NCBI RefSeq assembly: GCF_002975435.1
Contig: NZ_PCPT01000002.1
Location: 496,001-560,000 of the forward strand
Length of the DNA: 64,000 nt
Direction: 5' to 3'
Origin: Arthrobacter sp. MYb227
GTDB taxonomy: Bacteria; Actinomycetota; Actinomycetes; Actinomycetales; Micrococcaceae
Numbering within the stretch: position 1 is the first letter of the stretch; each line of letters begins with the position of its first letter. Below, in pieces: positions 42,674 to 52,184 of the stretch. The position numbers and the translations under genes were made by a program. Below the pieces are notes generated by a model. The model saw only the letters and a program-made list of their open reading frames with translations, had not been told where the DNA came from and made no database searches.

Positions 42674-43570
42674 TTATCCGACAGCCATGGACAGGAAGCG
42701 GCGCATGACTGCGCTGGGCTCTTCGCGGCGACTCCATACGATAGCGGATTCCAATACTGGTAAATCCTGCATGAGAGATCGCAGTACAACCCCGGGGCCG
42801 GGCATTGTGCGAACGGGCTCTGGTACAAGGGTGACACCAAGTTCCGCCGCGATCAGGGGCATTGCCGTGGGAACCGACTCAACAGTGCGTTCACGTTGAG
42901 GTCGAATGCGGTTATCCCGCCACGCATCGCGAATGATTTCGGGCAAACTTGCAACACCCAACGTGGATCTGGCCATGATCCACGTGGCTCCGTCCAGTTC
43001 GGCTAGGTCGAAGGGATCTGCCGCGCCGGCGTAGCTGGGCGGCAAGGCAGCGATGAGTGGAAACGAGCCCGCCCTAGCCACGTGCAACTCGTGTCCGTAG
43101 CGTTCGCGCAGTTCCGCAGTTTCGGTCACCGAGAGGACCCCTAAATCAGCTTTTCCTGACCGAACCGCGTCGAGCACATCGAGTGGGGCCGGTGAACTGA
43201 CTGAGACGTCGACATCGGGCGCCACCGCGACGAACCTGCGCAATAATTCCGGCAAGCGCCCCCAGAGGAATGGGGATACTACGGCGAGCCGGAGATCTCC
43301 AACCCCACCTTCGTGGATGTGTCGCAAGCGTTCTCGAACATCCTCCATGGAAGCGAGGATCTCGTGAGAATGCTTGGTTAAAGCGTGGCCAGCTGGTGTG
43401 GGAACGACTCCACGCGCGGTGCGGGTGAGCAGGGTGACTCCGAGATCCTTTTCTAGCTGCCCCAAGGCGGCACTCAGTGGAGGCTGCGTCATATGCAGAC
43501 GAGCGGCCGCCCTCGAGATTGAACCTTCCTCGACGATTGCCAGAAAATAGCGGAGTAATCGTGTATCCAT
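42674..43570 (-). CDS. LysR-family regulator
   Basis: From ATG 43570 the 298-residue protein has the LysR helix-turn-helix: LLRYFLAIVEEGSISRAAARLHMTQPPLSAALGQLEKDLG, then GDLRLAVVSPFLWGRLPELL, the effector domain. It lies between the SsuA-type operon (same strand, 157 bases downstream) and the divergent aldehyde dehydrogenase gene, and may control both. ATACT (43569-43573) is inverted at 43601-43605 in the A/T-rich divergent spacer. Confidence 0.9.
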   Translation of the reverse strand: MDTRLLRYFLAIVEEGSISRAAARLHMTQPPLSAALGQLEKDLGVTLLTRTARGVVPTPAGHALTKHSHEILASMEDVRERLRHIHEGGVGDLRLAVVSPFLWGRLPELLRRFVAVAPDVDVSVSSPAPLDVLDAVRSGKADLGVLSVTETAELRERYGHELHVARAGSFPLIAALPPSYAGAADPFDLAELDGATWIMARSTLGVASLPEIIRDAWRDNRIRPQRERTVESVPTAMPLIAAELGVTLVPEPVRTMPGPGVVLRSLMQDLPVLESAIVWSRREEPSAVMRRFLSMAVG

Positions 43571-43661
43571 ACTCAAAAACTATACATGTCAGCATTTTTT
43601 AGTATTTGAACTATGGCTCAAGAATTGAAACGCTCGATCCATACCGAACGAGGAGTTCCTA

Positions 43662-45158
43662 ATGGATCTGTTGGAGGAGCTGGGCGCCAAGTCCCAGCAA
43701 CGTGCAAACATCGGCGGGCTGAACCGCCATCACATCGGTGGTCAGTGGGTGGAATCGGCTTCAGGTGCCGTTTTTACCGCGATCAACCCGGCAACGGGAG
43801 AGCGCATTGCAGATCTTGCTGAAGCGAATGCTGCCGAAATTGATGCGGCAGTTGATGCGGCACGAACCGCTTTAGAATCTCCCGCATGGGGTGGGATGCT
43901 GCCCAATCAACGTGGTGAATTGCTCTGGCGGTTGGCAGATCTCATTGATTTCCATCGTGACGAACTAGCTCGCCTGGAATCACTAGATCAAGGACAGCCG
44001 GTCGGGATTGCTGCCAATATGTCTGCAGCGGGAGCGGCAGCTCATTTCCGTTATTACGCGGGATGGACTACTAAGCTCGACGGGCGTGTTCCTTCGGTAT
44101 CCCGCGCGGATGCCATGCTGTACACCCAACGTATTCCAGTCGGTGTATGCGGGTTGATCACCCCCTGGAATTTCCCATTGCTCATTGCTGCATGGAAGCT
44201 TGCCCCGGCGTTGGCAACGGGCAACACGGTAGTGCTCAAGCCAGCCGAACAAACCTCCCTGACAACGTTGCGTTTGATGGAAATTATGGAGGATGCAGGT
44301 TTCCCCCGTGGCGTTGTTAACGTAGTCACCGGCGGAGGATCGACCGGACGCCTGATGGTCGAACATCCTGGAATCGACAAAGTCTCCTTCACCGGCTCAA
44401 CGGCCGTAGGTCGCTCAATTGTCCGGGGCGCGGCAGGTAACCTCAAACGCGTCTCGTTGGAACTCGGCGGAAAAGCGGCCTCCATAGTGTGCCAGGACGC
44501 CGATCTGGAAAAGTCAGTTCCCAAAAACATTGCAAACGTAACGAATAACTCCGGACAGGTTTGTGGAGCACTATCTCGTTTCTATGTCCACGAATCGCGT
44601 TATGAGGAATTCGTGGAGCGTTCTGCGGCAATACTTGGCGGGCTGAAGATTGGTCCGGGCCTAGCCGCTGGAACACAAATGGGTCCGTTGAACTCCGAGG
44701 AACACTTGAATCGCGTTGATTCCCTGGTTGCCGGCGCTCTTGATGCTGGTGCACAAGCGGTGGTCGGGGGCGGACGCTTGGGTGGTTCCTTGGCCGCGGG
44801 AAGCTTTTATGCCCCGACGCTACTTACCGGTGTCGAAGAATCGATGGACGTGGCACGCGAAGAAATCTTTGGTCCCGTCATGCCGGTGATGACGTACTCC
44901 GATGAAGAAGAAGTCTTGGCTCGAGTCAACGATTCTGAATATGGTCTCTCCGCTTCGGTCTGGACGGAAAACCTCGGGCGTGGACATCGAATGGCGCAGC
45001 GTATTTCGGCTGGTGCTGTACGAGTAAATACTGTTTCGGGGCTAGACCCGGCAGCACCCTGGGGAGGCTTACGGTCCTCAGGCTGGGGCCGCGAGATGGG
45101 CGAAGAAGCGTTAGAAGCTTACACGGAAGTAAAAGCAACCTGGATCGGATTGGACTAA
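43662..45158 (+). CDS. NAD(P)-dependent aldehyde dehydrogenase
   Basis: The 498-residue enzyme has ITPWNFPLLIAAWKLAPALA, GSTAVGRSI, the general base in SLELGGKAA and the nucleophile Cys in NNSGQVCGA, plus EEIFGPVMP. GAGGAG precedes the ATG by 7 bases. It is followed after 5 bases by an alcohol dehydrogenase gene, so the pair probably converts a primary alcohol to its acid. It is divergent from lysR. The substrate is unknown, perhaps linked to the importer beyond lysR. Confidence 0.92.
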   Translation: MDLLEELGAKSQQRANIGGLNRHHIGGQWVESASGAVFTAINPATGERIADLAEANAAEIDAAVDAARTALESPAWGGMLPNQRGELLWRLADLIDFHRDELARLESLDQGQPVGIAANMSAAGAAAHFRYYAGWTTKLDGRVPSVSRADAMLYTQRIPVGVCGLITPWNFPLLIAAWKLAPALATGNTVVLKPAEQTSLTTLRLMEIMEDAGFPRGVVNVVTGGGSTGRLMVEHPGIDKVSFTGSTAVGRSIVRGAAGNLKRVSLELGGKAASIVCQDADLEKSVPKNIANVTNNSGQVCGALSRFYVHESRYEEFVERSAAILGGLKIGPGLAAGTQMGPLNSEEHLNRVDSLVAGALDAGAQAVVGGGRLGGSLAAGSFYAPTLLTGVEESMDVAREEIFGPVMPVMTYSDEEEVLARVNDSEYGLSASVWTENLGRGHRMAQRISAGAVRVNTVSGLDPAAPWGGLRSSGWGREMGEEALEAYTEVKATWIGLD

Positions 45159-45163
45159 AGCAG

Positions 45164-46261
45164 ATGAAATTCAAGGCAGCAGTACTCGATGAAATTGGTG
45201 GAGAATGGGACGTTCGAGAAATTGAACTCCACGACGAGATTCGTCCCGGAGAAGTTCTTGTCCGTATGGGTGCTGCGGGTCTATGCCATACCGACGAACA
45301 TATTCGTCATGGTGAACTTCCGGCACGCCTTCCGCTGGTTGGCGGCCACGAAGGCGCTGGCATCGCGGTTGCGGTGGGGGAAGGCGTTCAAGGAATTGAG
45401 CCGGGGGACCACTTAGCGTTTACCTTTAGGCCAAGCTGTGGCCTATGCCGTTTTTGCGTCGATGGAAAAGCAAACCTATGTGTTGAGATCGCCAAGGTGC
45501 AAGCCGGTGACGCCGCTCCTAGATTCCACGAAAATGGCGTTCCGCTGAATGCTCAGAGCCTCATTGGCACGTTCGCAGAACACTCAATCGTTCCGGCAAC
45601 TTCCTGTGTGGTGATTCCTAAGGACATACCTATGGCCGTTGCTGCGCTGCTGGGATGCGCAATTCCCACTGGTTACGGGGCAGCAGTACATGCCGGACAG
45701 GTAAAGCCCGGAGACCACGTAATCGTGATCGGGATGGGCGGCGTCGGCACCAACGCGCTTCAAGGCGCTCGCGTTGCCGGCGCGGCTACCGTTGTCGCGG
45801 TGGATCTCTCGGAGCAGAAATTGGACCTAGCCAACGATTTTGGAGCGGATGCGGCTTTCACCTCGTTGGCAGAGGCGAGCGCATTCATCCAAGAAGCTAC
45901 GGGCGGCCGCAAAGCAACGGTTGCCATTATTACGGTGCCGGTAGCCGCAATTGCGAGTGCTGCGCTGGCCGAATTGGAACAGGGTGGTCGACTAGTGCTG
46001 GCGGCCTTGGGAGATCCGGAAAAGTTCCGTTTGGAACTTCCGGTGAATTATTTGGTCATGAACGACATCACCGTACGTGGCACTGTCATGGGTTCTGCAT
46101 CTCTGCGACGCGATATCCCGACCATCTTAAATCTCTACCGTCAAGGAAAGTTCAAGCTGGATGAACTCATCAGCCACCGATATCGGCTTGATGAGATCAA
46201 GGAAGGCTACGCGGAATTGGGACGCGGTGACGTAGTGCGTGCTGTTGTTGAGTACAACTAG
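45164..46261 (+). CDS. Zinc-dependent alcohol dehydrogenase (MDR, NDMA-dependent-like)
   Basis: The 365-residue MDR protein has the catalytic-zinc Cys in AAGLCHTDEH, HE in GGHEGAGIAVAVGEG, and a structural zinc site CGLCRFC...C (three Cys and one later). VIGMGGVGTNALQGARVAGA is the NAD-binding fold. The layout resembles the NDMA-dependent group of Actinobacteria, where the cofactor is held tightly. It follows the ALDH gene directly. A hairpin lies about 70 bases downstream. Confidence 0.9.
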   Translation: MKFKAAVLDEIGGEWDVREIELHDEIRPGEVLVRMGAAGLCHTDEHIRHGELPARLPLVGGHEGAGIAVAVGEGVQGIEPGDHLAFTFRPSCGLCRFCVDGKANLCVEIAKVQAGDAAPRFHENGVPLNAQSLIGTFAEHSIVPATSCVVIPKDIPMAVAALLGCAIPTGYGAAVHAGQVKPGDHVIVIGMGGVGTNALQGARVAGAATVVAVDLSEQKLDLANDFGADAAFTSLAEASAFIQEATGGRKATVAIITVPVAAIASAALAELEQGGRLVLAALGDPEKFRLELPVNYLVMNDITVRGTVMGSASLRRDIPTILNLYRQGKFKLDELISHRYRLDEIKEGYAELGRGDVVRAVVEYN

Positions 46262-46328
46262 GGAAGTCCTGCCCGAGTAATACGGACTCGGCCAGTTTTA
46301 GTGAACTGCGCTCCGAGTTGTAGATCAT

Positions 46329-46365
46329 GCGGGGTGTCCCGTTGTCTTGAGACGAGACACCCCGC
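46329..46365. terminator. Hairpin after the alcohol dehydrogenase gene
   Basis: GCGGGGTGTC at 46329-46338 pairs perfectly with 46356-46365; an inner GTCT/AGAC pair extends the stem. It lies 68 bases after the stop codon. Confidence 0.72.
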
Positions 46366-46542
46366 GTGTGCGCTCTGCATTGCGCATTTGGGCACGCTAG
46401 GCAGGGCAGGAGGGTGCCGCAAAAACCATGCATAAGTAAAACCGATGAACAAGGTTGATAAAAACAGTTTTACGAATGTAGTGCAGGTCACGCATGCTGG
46501 TTAGTAGAAGAATCATCCCTTTTACAACAAGGAGCCAGGCAC

Positions 46543-47589
46543 GTGCACAACACAACCCTGAAACCCCACGTGGTTACGCTGGGCACCGCGGGCGGGCCAC
46601 GCTGGTGGACCGGCGAAAATGCTGGCAAGCGCGCAGGAATCTCAACGGCGGTAGTTGTCGGTTCAACCGTGTACCTGGTCGATGCCGGAACCGGCGTGGG
46701 AAACCAGCTCATGAAGGCGGGCTTCAGCACCGCCGACGTGCGTGGAATCTTCCTGACCCACCTGCACTCGGATCACACTATTGATCTTGCATCGCTTGCC
46801 ATCTTCGGTCTGTTTACGCTCAAGGATGGGCAGGCTCCGATCCATATTATTGGTCCGGGCGACCGCGGCATGTTGCCACCGGTCTCACCGCGTGCCAAGG
46901 TCCCGCCAACACCGCTTTACCCGGCAAATTCAACTCCGGGTACCGCGAGCATGTTCAGCCACTTGATGCAGGCCTACGCCACGGATTTGAATGACCGAGT
47001 CATTGACGCGCTGCGGCCTTCCCCGCTGGACCACTTCATCGCACGTGATATCAAGATTCCCGAAGGAACCGACTATCACGCAAATGAAAATCCGACCCCG
47101 GAGAACTTCGAACCGTTCGAGATCTACCGTGATGAGCTGGTCACCGTGACCGCAACCTTGGTCAAGCACCCACCGATTGCCCCGGCCTTCGCCTTCCGCT
47201 TTGACACAGTAGAAGGATCGGTAACGATTTCTGGGGACACCGCACCATGTGAAAACCTTGTCACGCTGGCCAAAGACACCGATCTCTTGCTTCATGAAGC
47301 CATCGATTTTGACTGGGTCGAGCGTGCCTATGGCAGCATCGGTACCGAAGCCGCACAAGCATCCATGGATCACCACCGGCTTTCGCACACCTCGGCCGCG
47401 CAGGCTATCGATCTAGCAGAACGTGCGGGGGCCCGTACGCTGGCCTTGCACCACTTGGTTCCCGGTACTACACCGATTGAAGTCTGGCGCTCCCACGCTA
47501 AAGACTTCGCAGGCACCTTCCTTGTTCCCGATGATTTGGATATCATCTCCTTTGCAACCCAGCACGCAGAAATGGTGGCTTCCCGATGA
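46543..47589 (+). CDS. Metallo-beta-lactamase-fold hydrolase
   Basis: From GTG 46543 (AAGGAG 8 bases upstream) the 348-residue protein has VTLGTAGGP, the zinc motif HLHSDHT (about residues 73-79), and SGDTAPCENLVTLA with the bridging Asp, plus the C-terminal LALHHLVPG His. This is the layout of AtsA/RNase Z-like MBL hydrolases that cut sulfate esters, lactones or phosphodiesters. No signal peptide. Its stop overlaps the next transporter start by 4 nt, so enzyme and transporter are coupled. Confidence 0.9.
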   Translation: MHNTTLKPHVVTLGTAGGPRWWTGENAGKRAGISTAVVVGSTVYLVDAGTGVGNQLMKAGFSTADVRGIFLTHLHSDHTIDLASLAIFGLFTLKDGQAPIHIIGPGDRGMLPPVSPRAKVPPTPLYPANSTPGTASMFSHLMQAYATDLNDRVIDALRPSPLDHFIARDIKIPEGTDYHANENPTPENFEPFEIYRDELVTVTATLVKHPPIAPAFAFRFDTVEGSVTISGDTAPCENLVTLAKDTDLLLHEAIDFDWVERAYGSIGTEAAQASMDHHRLSHTSAAQAIDLAERAGARTLALHHLVPGTTPIEVWRSHAKDFAGTFLVPDDLDIISFATQHAEMVASR

Positions 47590-48926
47590 GTCGAAATTCA
47601 GTCGCCGCACACGCGAAAGAACAACTAGAAGTCCCCTCGCTGAACTCCCCACAGATGCGCCGAATCTTGGCATCATCCTTCATTGGCAGTGCCATCGAGT
47701 TCTACGACTTCATCCTGTACGCAACGGCAGCATCGCTCGTTTTCAATAAGGTCTTCTTCGTAAACCTTCCCCCTTCGGTTGCCCTTTTCGCATCCTTTGC
47801 GACCCTCGCCGTAGGCTATCTGGCGCGACCGCTCGGTGGCATCGTCTTTGGACACTTCGGTGACAAGCTGGGCCGCAAGGGTGTGCTCATCACCTCCATG
47901 GTCATGATGGGTGTAGCCTCAACCATCATTGGCCTGCTGCCACCCACCGCACAGGTGGGCATGATCGCACCGATCGCGCTGATTGTCCTACGCATTGTCC
48001 AAGGATTGGCCGTAGGTGGTGAATGGGGTGGCGCTATGCTGATGGCGCTTGAACACGCTCCTAAGGAACGCCGCGGATTTGCAGCAAGTTTTGCAAACAT
48101 GGGTGGCCCGGCAGGCGCCGTTATGGCAACGTTGGCTGTCTCTGCCGTATCGACACTTCCCAACGATCAATTCTTGGCGTGGGGTTGGCGTATCCCGTTT
48201 ATTGCCAGCATTCTGCTGGTTGGCATTGGTTTGGTGATTCGTCTCAAGGTTGCCGAGTCCCCATTGTTCCTTGCGCTTGAAGACAAGGCCGAGGAAAAGA
48301 AGATCCCACTGATGCAGGTACTGACCAAGTACCCCAAATCAGTGATCATGGGCACCTTGGTGGGCATGAGCTCCTACACGGTTCAGGGACTGATGACGGT
48401 TTGGGCGATCTCCTATGTAGTTGAAGAAGCCGGTATGGATCGTACAGCCGTGCTTAATATCAAGGCGGTTGGTGCAGCGCTGACCATCGTTGGTGTGTGG
48501 ATCGCAGCCCGTTATTCGGACCGAATCGGACGCCGCCCGGTCATGATGGTTGGTATCATCTCCGGTGCCGTGCTGGCCTTGCCGATCATGTGGATGCTGC
48601 AGCTTGGTGAACTCTGGCTCTTTGCCATCGCTTTGTTCCTGGCCAATGGTTTGGTCCAGGGCACGATCTTCGGCCCGTTTGGTGCCTTCACCGCCGAGCT
48701 GTTCCCAACCCGTATTCGCTACACCGGTGCCTCACTGGTGTACCAGCTTTCCTCGACACTTGGTGCCGGGTTTACCCCGATGATTGTTGCAGGATTGGTG
48801 ATCCTCGGTGGAGGAACATTATGGATTGCTGGGGCCGTCTGGGCCGGTGCCTTCATTGTTGCAGCACTTGCCATGCGCAGCATGAAGGAAGGCAAAGACG
48901 CCGATCTTAACGCCGAACATATGTAA
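47586..48926 (+). CDS. MHS-family MFS symporter
   Basis: The 446-residue protein has SSFIGSAIEFYDFILYATAA, the MHS helix 1, FGHFGDKLGRKGVL (motif A) and GLAVGGEWGGAMLMALEHAP, with 12 helices. RYSDRIGRRPVM is the second motif-A copy. These transporters carry aromatic or other organic acids with protons. The start overlaps the MBL-hydrolase stop by 4 nt, so imported substrate and hydrolase are probably linked. Confidence 0.92.
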   Translation: MSRNSVAAHAKEQLEVPSLNSPQMRRILASSFIGSAIEFYDFILYATAASLVFNKVFFVNLPPSVALFASFATLAVGYLARPLGGIVFGHFGDKLGRKGVLITSMVMMGVASTIIGLLPPTAQVGMIAPIALIVLRIVQGLAVGGEWGGAMLMALEHAPKERRGFAASFANMGGPAGAVMATLAVSAVSTLPNDQFLAWGWRIPFIASILLVGIGLVIRLKVAESPLFLALEDKAEEKKIPLMQVLTKYPKSVIMGTLVGMSSYTVQGLMTVWAISYVVEEAGMDRTAVLNIKAVGAALTIVGVWIAARYSDRIGRRPVMMVGIISGAVLALPIMWMLQLGELWLFAIALFLANGLVQGTIFGPFGAFTAELFPTRIRYTGASLVYQLSSTLGAGFTPMIVAGLVILGGGTLWIAGAVWAGAFIVAALAMRSMKEGKDADLNAEHM

Positions 48927-48944
48927 GGCACAAAGACACACTCA

Positions 48945-48980
48945 GCGGGGGTGGAACTGCTACGGCAGGTCCGCCCCCGC
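48945..48980. terminator. Hairpin overlapping the end of lysR
   Basis: GCGGGGGTGGA at 48945-48955 pairs with TCCGCCCCCGC at 48970-48980 with one G-U pair. It follows the MHS stop by 19 bases and overlaps the last codons of the convergent lysR gene. Confidence 0.7.
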
Positions 48981-49883
48981 GTCGCGTTCGGCGCCCACCT
49001 GCTCGCAAAATTCAATGAACGCACGTAACCGCAAACTGGGGCGTTGGGATGCTGTGTAGGCGACGCACACGTCGCTTTGCCCCACTGGTCCGTCGATTTC
49101 TAGTACCGCCAAGGGCAATCCGTCGTAGCTCAGATTGACCGGTGGGCGTTGGACCAATACCGAATATCCAAGTCCACGGGCAACCATACCGCGCACAGCC
49201 TCAAAGCTACTGGACCGCCAAGCAATTTTCGGGTCAAGTCCAGACATACGCAAGTTGACTAACTGGTTATCGCGCACCGTGGGGATATCCAGAGACACAA
49301 AATCTTCATCGACTAGATCTGCAAGTTTCACGCTACCTGCCGCTGCCAACCGGTGATTGGCAGGAAGCAAAACATAGGGTCTTCCTGTCATGACCGAGGT
49401 ATGGCTGACAGTTGGAAGCAGATGCCGAGTGTGCGTGAGCACCGCATCCAGATAGCCTTCAAGCATGCGCTCTTGCAGTAAAGTACCGTCGCCCTCAATG
49501 ATTTTAACTTCGAGACCGGGATTTGGCTTGGTGAATTGCTCGCAGATGATCGGCAGCCAGAATGCCGAAAGGCTCGTATAACAACCGATCACCAACGGTC
49601 CCGAGAGCGTGCTTTGGCGATCTCCGATATGTTCTTGAACTTCTTCGGCATGTCGAATCAAATCTTTGGCGTCACGCAAAAAATGGGTTCCCACTGCTGT
49701 GAGGACAACGCCACGGGCGCGGTGACGAACCAGCAATTGTGAGCCGACGATTCGTTCCAGCTCGGTGATCGACTGGGACATAGCAGCCTGAGAAATATGG
49801 CATGCTACTGCGGCACCGGAGATTGATCCGGAATCCGCGACGGCTATGAAGTACTGCAATTGTCTAAGCGTGTAGTTAACCAC
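48960..49883 (-). CDS. LysR-family regulator
   Basis: The 307-residue protein (GTG start) has LRQLQYFIAVADSGSISGAAVACHISQAAMSQSITELERIVG in the helix-turn-helix and SGPLVIGCYTSLSAFWLPIICEQF at the start of the effector domain. It converges on the MHS transporter gene. It resembles OxyR/CynR-type regulators of aromatic and nitrile compounds. The target may be the MBL/MHS operon, but no shared promoter region exists. Confidence 0.9.
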   Translation of the reverse strand: MVNYTLRQLQYFIAVADSGSISGAAVACHISQAAMSQSITELERIVGSQLLVRHRARGVVLTAVGTHFLRDAKDLIRHAEEVQEHIGDRQSTLSGPLVIGCYTSLSAFWLPIICEQFTKPNPGLEVKIIEGDGTLLQERMLEGYLDAVLTHTRHLLPTVSHTSVMTGRPYVLLPANHRLAAAGSVKLADLVDEDFVSLDIPTVRDNQLVNLRMSGLDPKIAWRSSSFEAVRGMVARGLGYSVLVQRPPVNLSYDGLPLAVLEIDGPVGQSDVCVAYTASQRPSLRLRAFIEFCEQVGAERDAGADLP

Positions 49884-49915
49884 GACTGTCAGCGTAGCCG
49901 ATGTACGTTCAATGC

Positions 49916-50050
49916 TTACCGCCCTGTACCAACGTGACTACGCTCGAGCGCATCTATAAAGATGCCGTCGGTGTTCTTGGGCCCACCCACGATTCTGGCT
50001 TCTGCAGCATGCTCGTGTAACATCCACATCCAGAATTCCAATGCTGCTAT
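49916..50050 (-). pseudogene. Possible C-terminal gene remnant
   Basis: A minus-strand frame reads LEFWMWMLHEHAAEARIVGG and then a further 23 residues to a TAA at 49916-49918. Upstream it runs into an in-frame TGA, preceded by EQFAE. The tail looks like protein but has no start or ribosome-binding site. No family is recognised. It lies in the spacer before lysR and the amino-acid permease. Confidence 0.3.
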
Positions 50051-50178
50051 TCACTCCGCGAATTGCTCCGGGGTAGGAAGGGACAACATAGCTACTGGCA
50101 CTCATCCACGAGGCACGCGCGACCAAATATCAGGTTAGTTAATATTTTAGGTGAAGGTGGCGCAGCACATTCACAAGC

Positions 50179-50217
50179 AAATGGTGGCCCCCCTACAAGA
50201 AGCGGAGCCCACCATTT
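50179..50217 (-). terminator. Hairpin after the amino-acid permease gene
   Basis: AAATGGTGG at 50179-50187 pairs with CCACCATTT at 50209-50217. It lies 32 bases past the permease stop on the minus strand. Confidence 0.65.
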
Positions 50218-50249
50218 ACCGTGTTTGGTCCTGGGCTAAGTGCCAGCAA

Positions 50250-51710
50250 CTACTTCTTGGCTTTTGCTGCCTTACGAGCATTGACGATTTCAAGGACATG
50301 TTCCTCGGCATCAATGCCGGCCTTGATGCCGCCGGGAACCTTGAAGAAGAACAAGGCACCCAAACCCCACCAGATAAAGAAGATCAGCCAGGGTTCCCAG
50401 GACAGCGAGGCAGGCATGCCCGGCATGTACAGGGAAAACAGGGCAAGGGTCAGCACCACGGCGCCGATGCCGATGATGATGCCGCCGTTGCCGGTTCCGC
50501 CCACGCGCAGCGGGCGGTCCATGCTCGGTTCGCGCTTACGCAGCACTAGGAACGTCACGGCCACCAGGAAGTAGGCGATGATGATGCTCGGGGCTCCACC
50601 ATCAACCAGCCAGCCGAGCATCTCGACGCCGAAGAACGGTGCCAGCATGGAGATGCCGCCGATGAACAAGATGGCGTTGTGCGGGGTGCGGAACTTCGGG
50701 TGCAGCGCGCCAAACCAGGCCGGTAGCATGCCGGAGCGAGCCAGCGAGAAAACCAAGCGGGAGGCGCCGAGCAGCAGCGAGTTCCACGAAGTCAGGATGC
50801 CCGCGATGCCGCCGGCGATCAGGATGTTGGCCATAATGTCCGAGCCGAACAGTGCGCCCATGGCGTCCGCCGTGGCGATGTCGGTCCCGGCTAGTTCCGT
50901 TGCCGGCATGGAGGAAGCGGTGGTCAGGACGACCATGATGTACCAAGCGGTGGCAAGCACCACGGCAAGGACCACAAGCTTGCCGATCTGACGCGGTGGG
51001 ATGTTGACCTCTTCTGCCGACTGCGGGATCACGTCGAAACCGATGAAGAGGAACGGAACAACCATCAACACGGCAAAGTAACCGCTGACGCCGTTGTTGA
51101 ACATCGGGAACATGTTCTCGGTGCTACCACCGGTCACCGAGCCAAAGAGCAGTAGCGCGCCGATGATCAGCAGGAAGAGCACCGTGAAGGTCTGCACGAT
51201 ACCGGCCTGTTTCACGCCCAAGATATTGATGACCGTGATGATGGCCCCTGCCACCGCACCGACAAGTGCCCAGGTGAGGTGTACCTCGAACCCGGCGATA
51301 GTCCACAGCGGGATCTGGCTCAAACCGGGGACGATGTATTCAATGGTGCGTGGCAGGGCCACGGCCTCGAAGGCCACGATTGTCACGTAGCCGCCGGTGA
51401 TGGCCCAAGAGCCAATGAATGAGGGGCGTGGGCCCAGCGCGCGCAGGATGAAGTTGTGTTCCCCTCCGGCCTTGGGCATTGAAGCCGTCAATTCGGCGTA
51501 GGTCAGGCCGACGATAGCCATGATGGCACCGCCGGTGAGCATCGCGAGGATGGCGCCCATGGTTCCGGCACTGGAAAGCCAGCCGCCGGTGAGTACCACC
51601 CAGCCGAATCCGATCATGGCGCCGAAGCCGAGTGCGAGTGCATCGCGGTTGCCCAGCGTCTTGGCCAGCGTGTTCGCCGGTGCAGCTTGTGACTTTGAAT
51701 CTGTGGTCAT
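50250..51710 (-). CDS. Amino acid permease (APC superfamily)
   Basis: From ATG 51710 the 486-residue protein has 12 predicted helices. GFGAMIGFGWVVLTGGWLSSAG is the helix 1 substrate-binding break, FEAVALPRTIEY and IGFDVIPQSAEEVNIPPRQIGKL lie in helix 6 and its flank. These match APC amino-acid/polyamine permeases. AAAGGAG is about 13 bases upstream. No enzyme gene adjoins, so the amino acid cannot be named. Confidence 0.9.
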   Translation of the reverse strand: MTTDSKSQAAPANTLAKTLGNRDALALGFGAMIGFGWVVLTGGWLSSAGTMGAILAMLTGGAIMAIVGLTYAELTASMPKAGGEHNFILRALGPRPSFIGSWAITGGYVTIVAFEAVALPRTIEYIVPGLSQIPLWTIAGFEVHLTWALVGAVAGAIITVINILGVKQAGIVQTFTVLFLLIIGALLLFGSVTGGSTENMFPMFNNGVSGYFAVLMVVPFLFIGFDVIPQSAEEVNIPPRQIGKLVVLAVVLATAWYIMVVLTTASSMPATELAGTDIATADAMGALFGSDIMANILIAGGIAGILTSWNSLLLGASRLVFSLARSGMLPAWFGALHPKFRTPHNAILFIGGISMLAPFFGVEMLGWLVDGGAPSIIIAYFLVAVTFLVLRKREPSMDRPLRVGGTGNGGIIIGIGAVVLTLALFSLYMPGMPASLSWEPWLIFFIWWGLGALFFFKVPGGIKAGIDAEEHVLEIVNARKAAKAKK

Positions 51711-52184
51711 GGTGGGGGTATCACTCCTTTGTGCAGTCAACCGTGCACTATCCCCGAACTACGTGACCCGCATCTATGTGCATGATGCTCAGAAATGCCG
51801 GTCCCGCTGGGCGCTTGCCCAATGCGAGCGAGTCCTATGGTGTGCATCATTCCGCTTGGCGCGCCGGTGGCGCCGCTCACCCGATAAAGCGATCAAATCC
51901 TCGCCCTGTGATCTGGCTTACGTGGTTCAAATTGTTATCTACGCTACGCGCGGCTGCGCGTGGAGGTATGCCTCAAAAGTGGACTCTGACTTGTTGTTTT
52001 GTGAAGTGCTCGGAATTTTTGGTGGTGCTTATGTTGCGTGAATGTGTCTCGGCTCGGAAGGCGGGGGCGCACTGGCTGACCCGCGTGATTTTTATACCCC
52101 GCGGGGTATATGAAAGACTTGCGTCAAGTAGCCAGAGAGCGCCAGGCGGTGCTCTCATAAGAGAAGAGTAAAAGGAATTAGTGC
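51711..52184. other. Divergent spacer holding a CsoR-like palindrome
   Basis: No protein gene is supported here. A + frame of 131 codons has no family signal and an unusual Trp/Arg/Cys composition. The spacer should hold the amino-acid permease promoter on one side and that of the Cys-rich mini-protein on the other. Confidence 0.5.
52093..52110. promoter_or_regulatory. 18-bp perfect palindrome, CsoR/CstR-type operator
   Basis: TATACCCCG-CGGGGTATA is a perfect dyad without a spacer. The ATACCCC/GGGGTAT half-sites are those bound by CsoR/CstR-class sensors of copper or persulfide. It lies 74 bases before the ATG of the Cys-rich mini-protein. No CsoR-type regulator gene is present in this window. 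Confidence 0.65.

Noticed and set aside
51776-52171. 131-codon + frame upstream of the Cys-rich mini-protein
   Set aside because: No ribosome-binding site, odd composition, no family signal; it spans the CsoR-like palindrome and reads like non-coding spacer.
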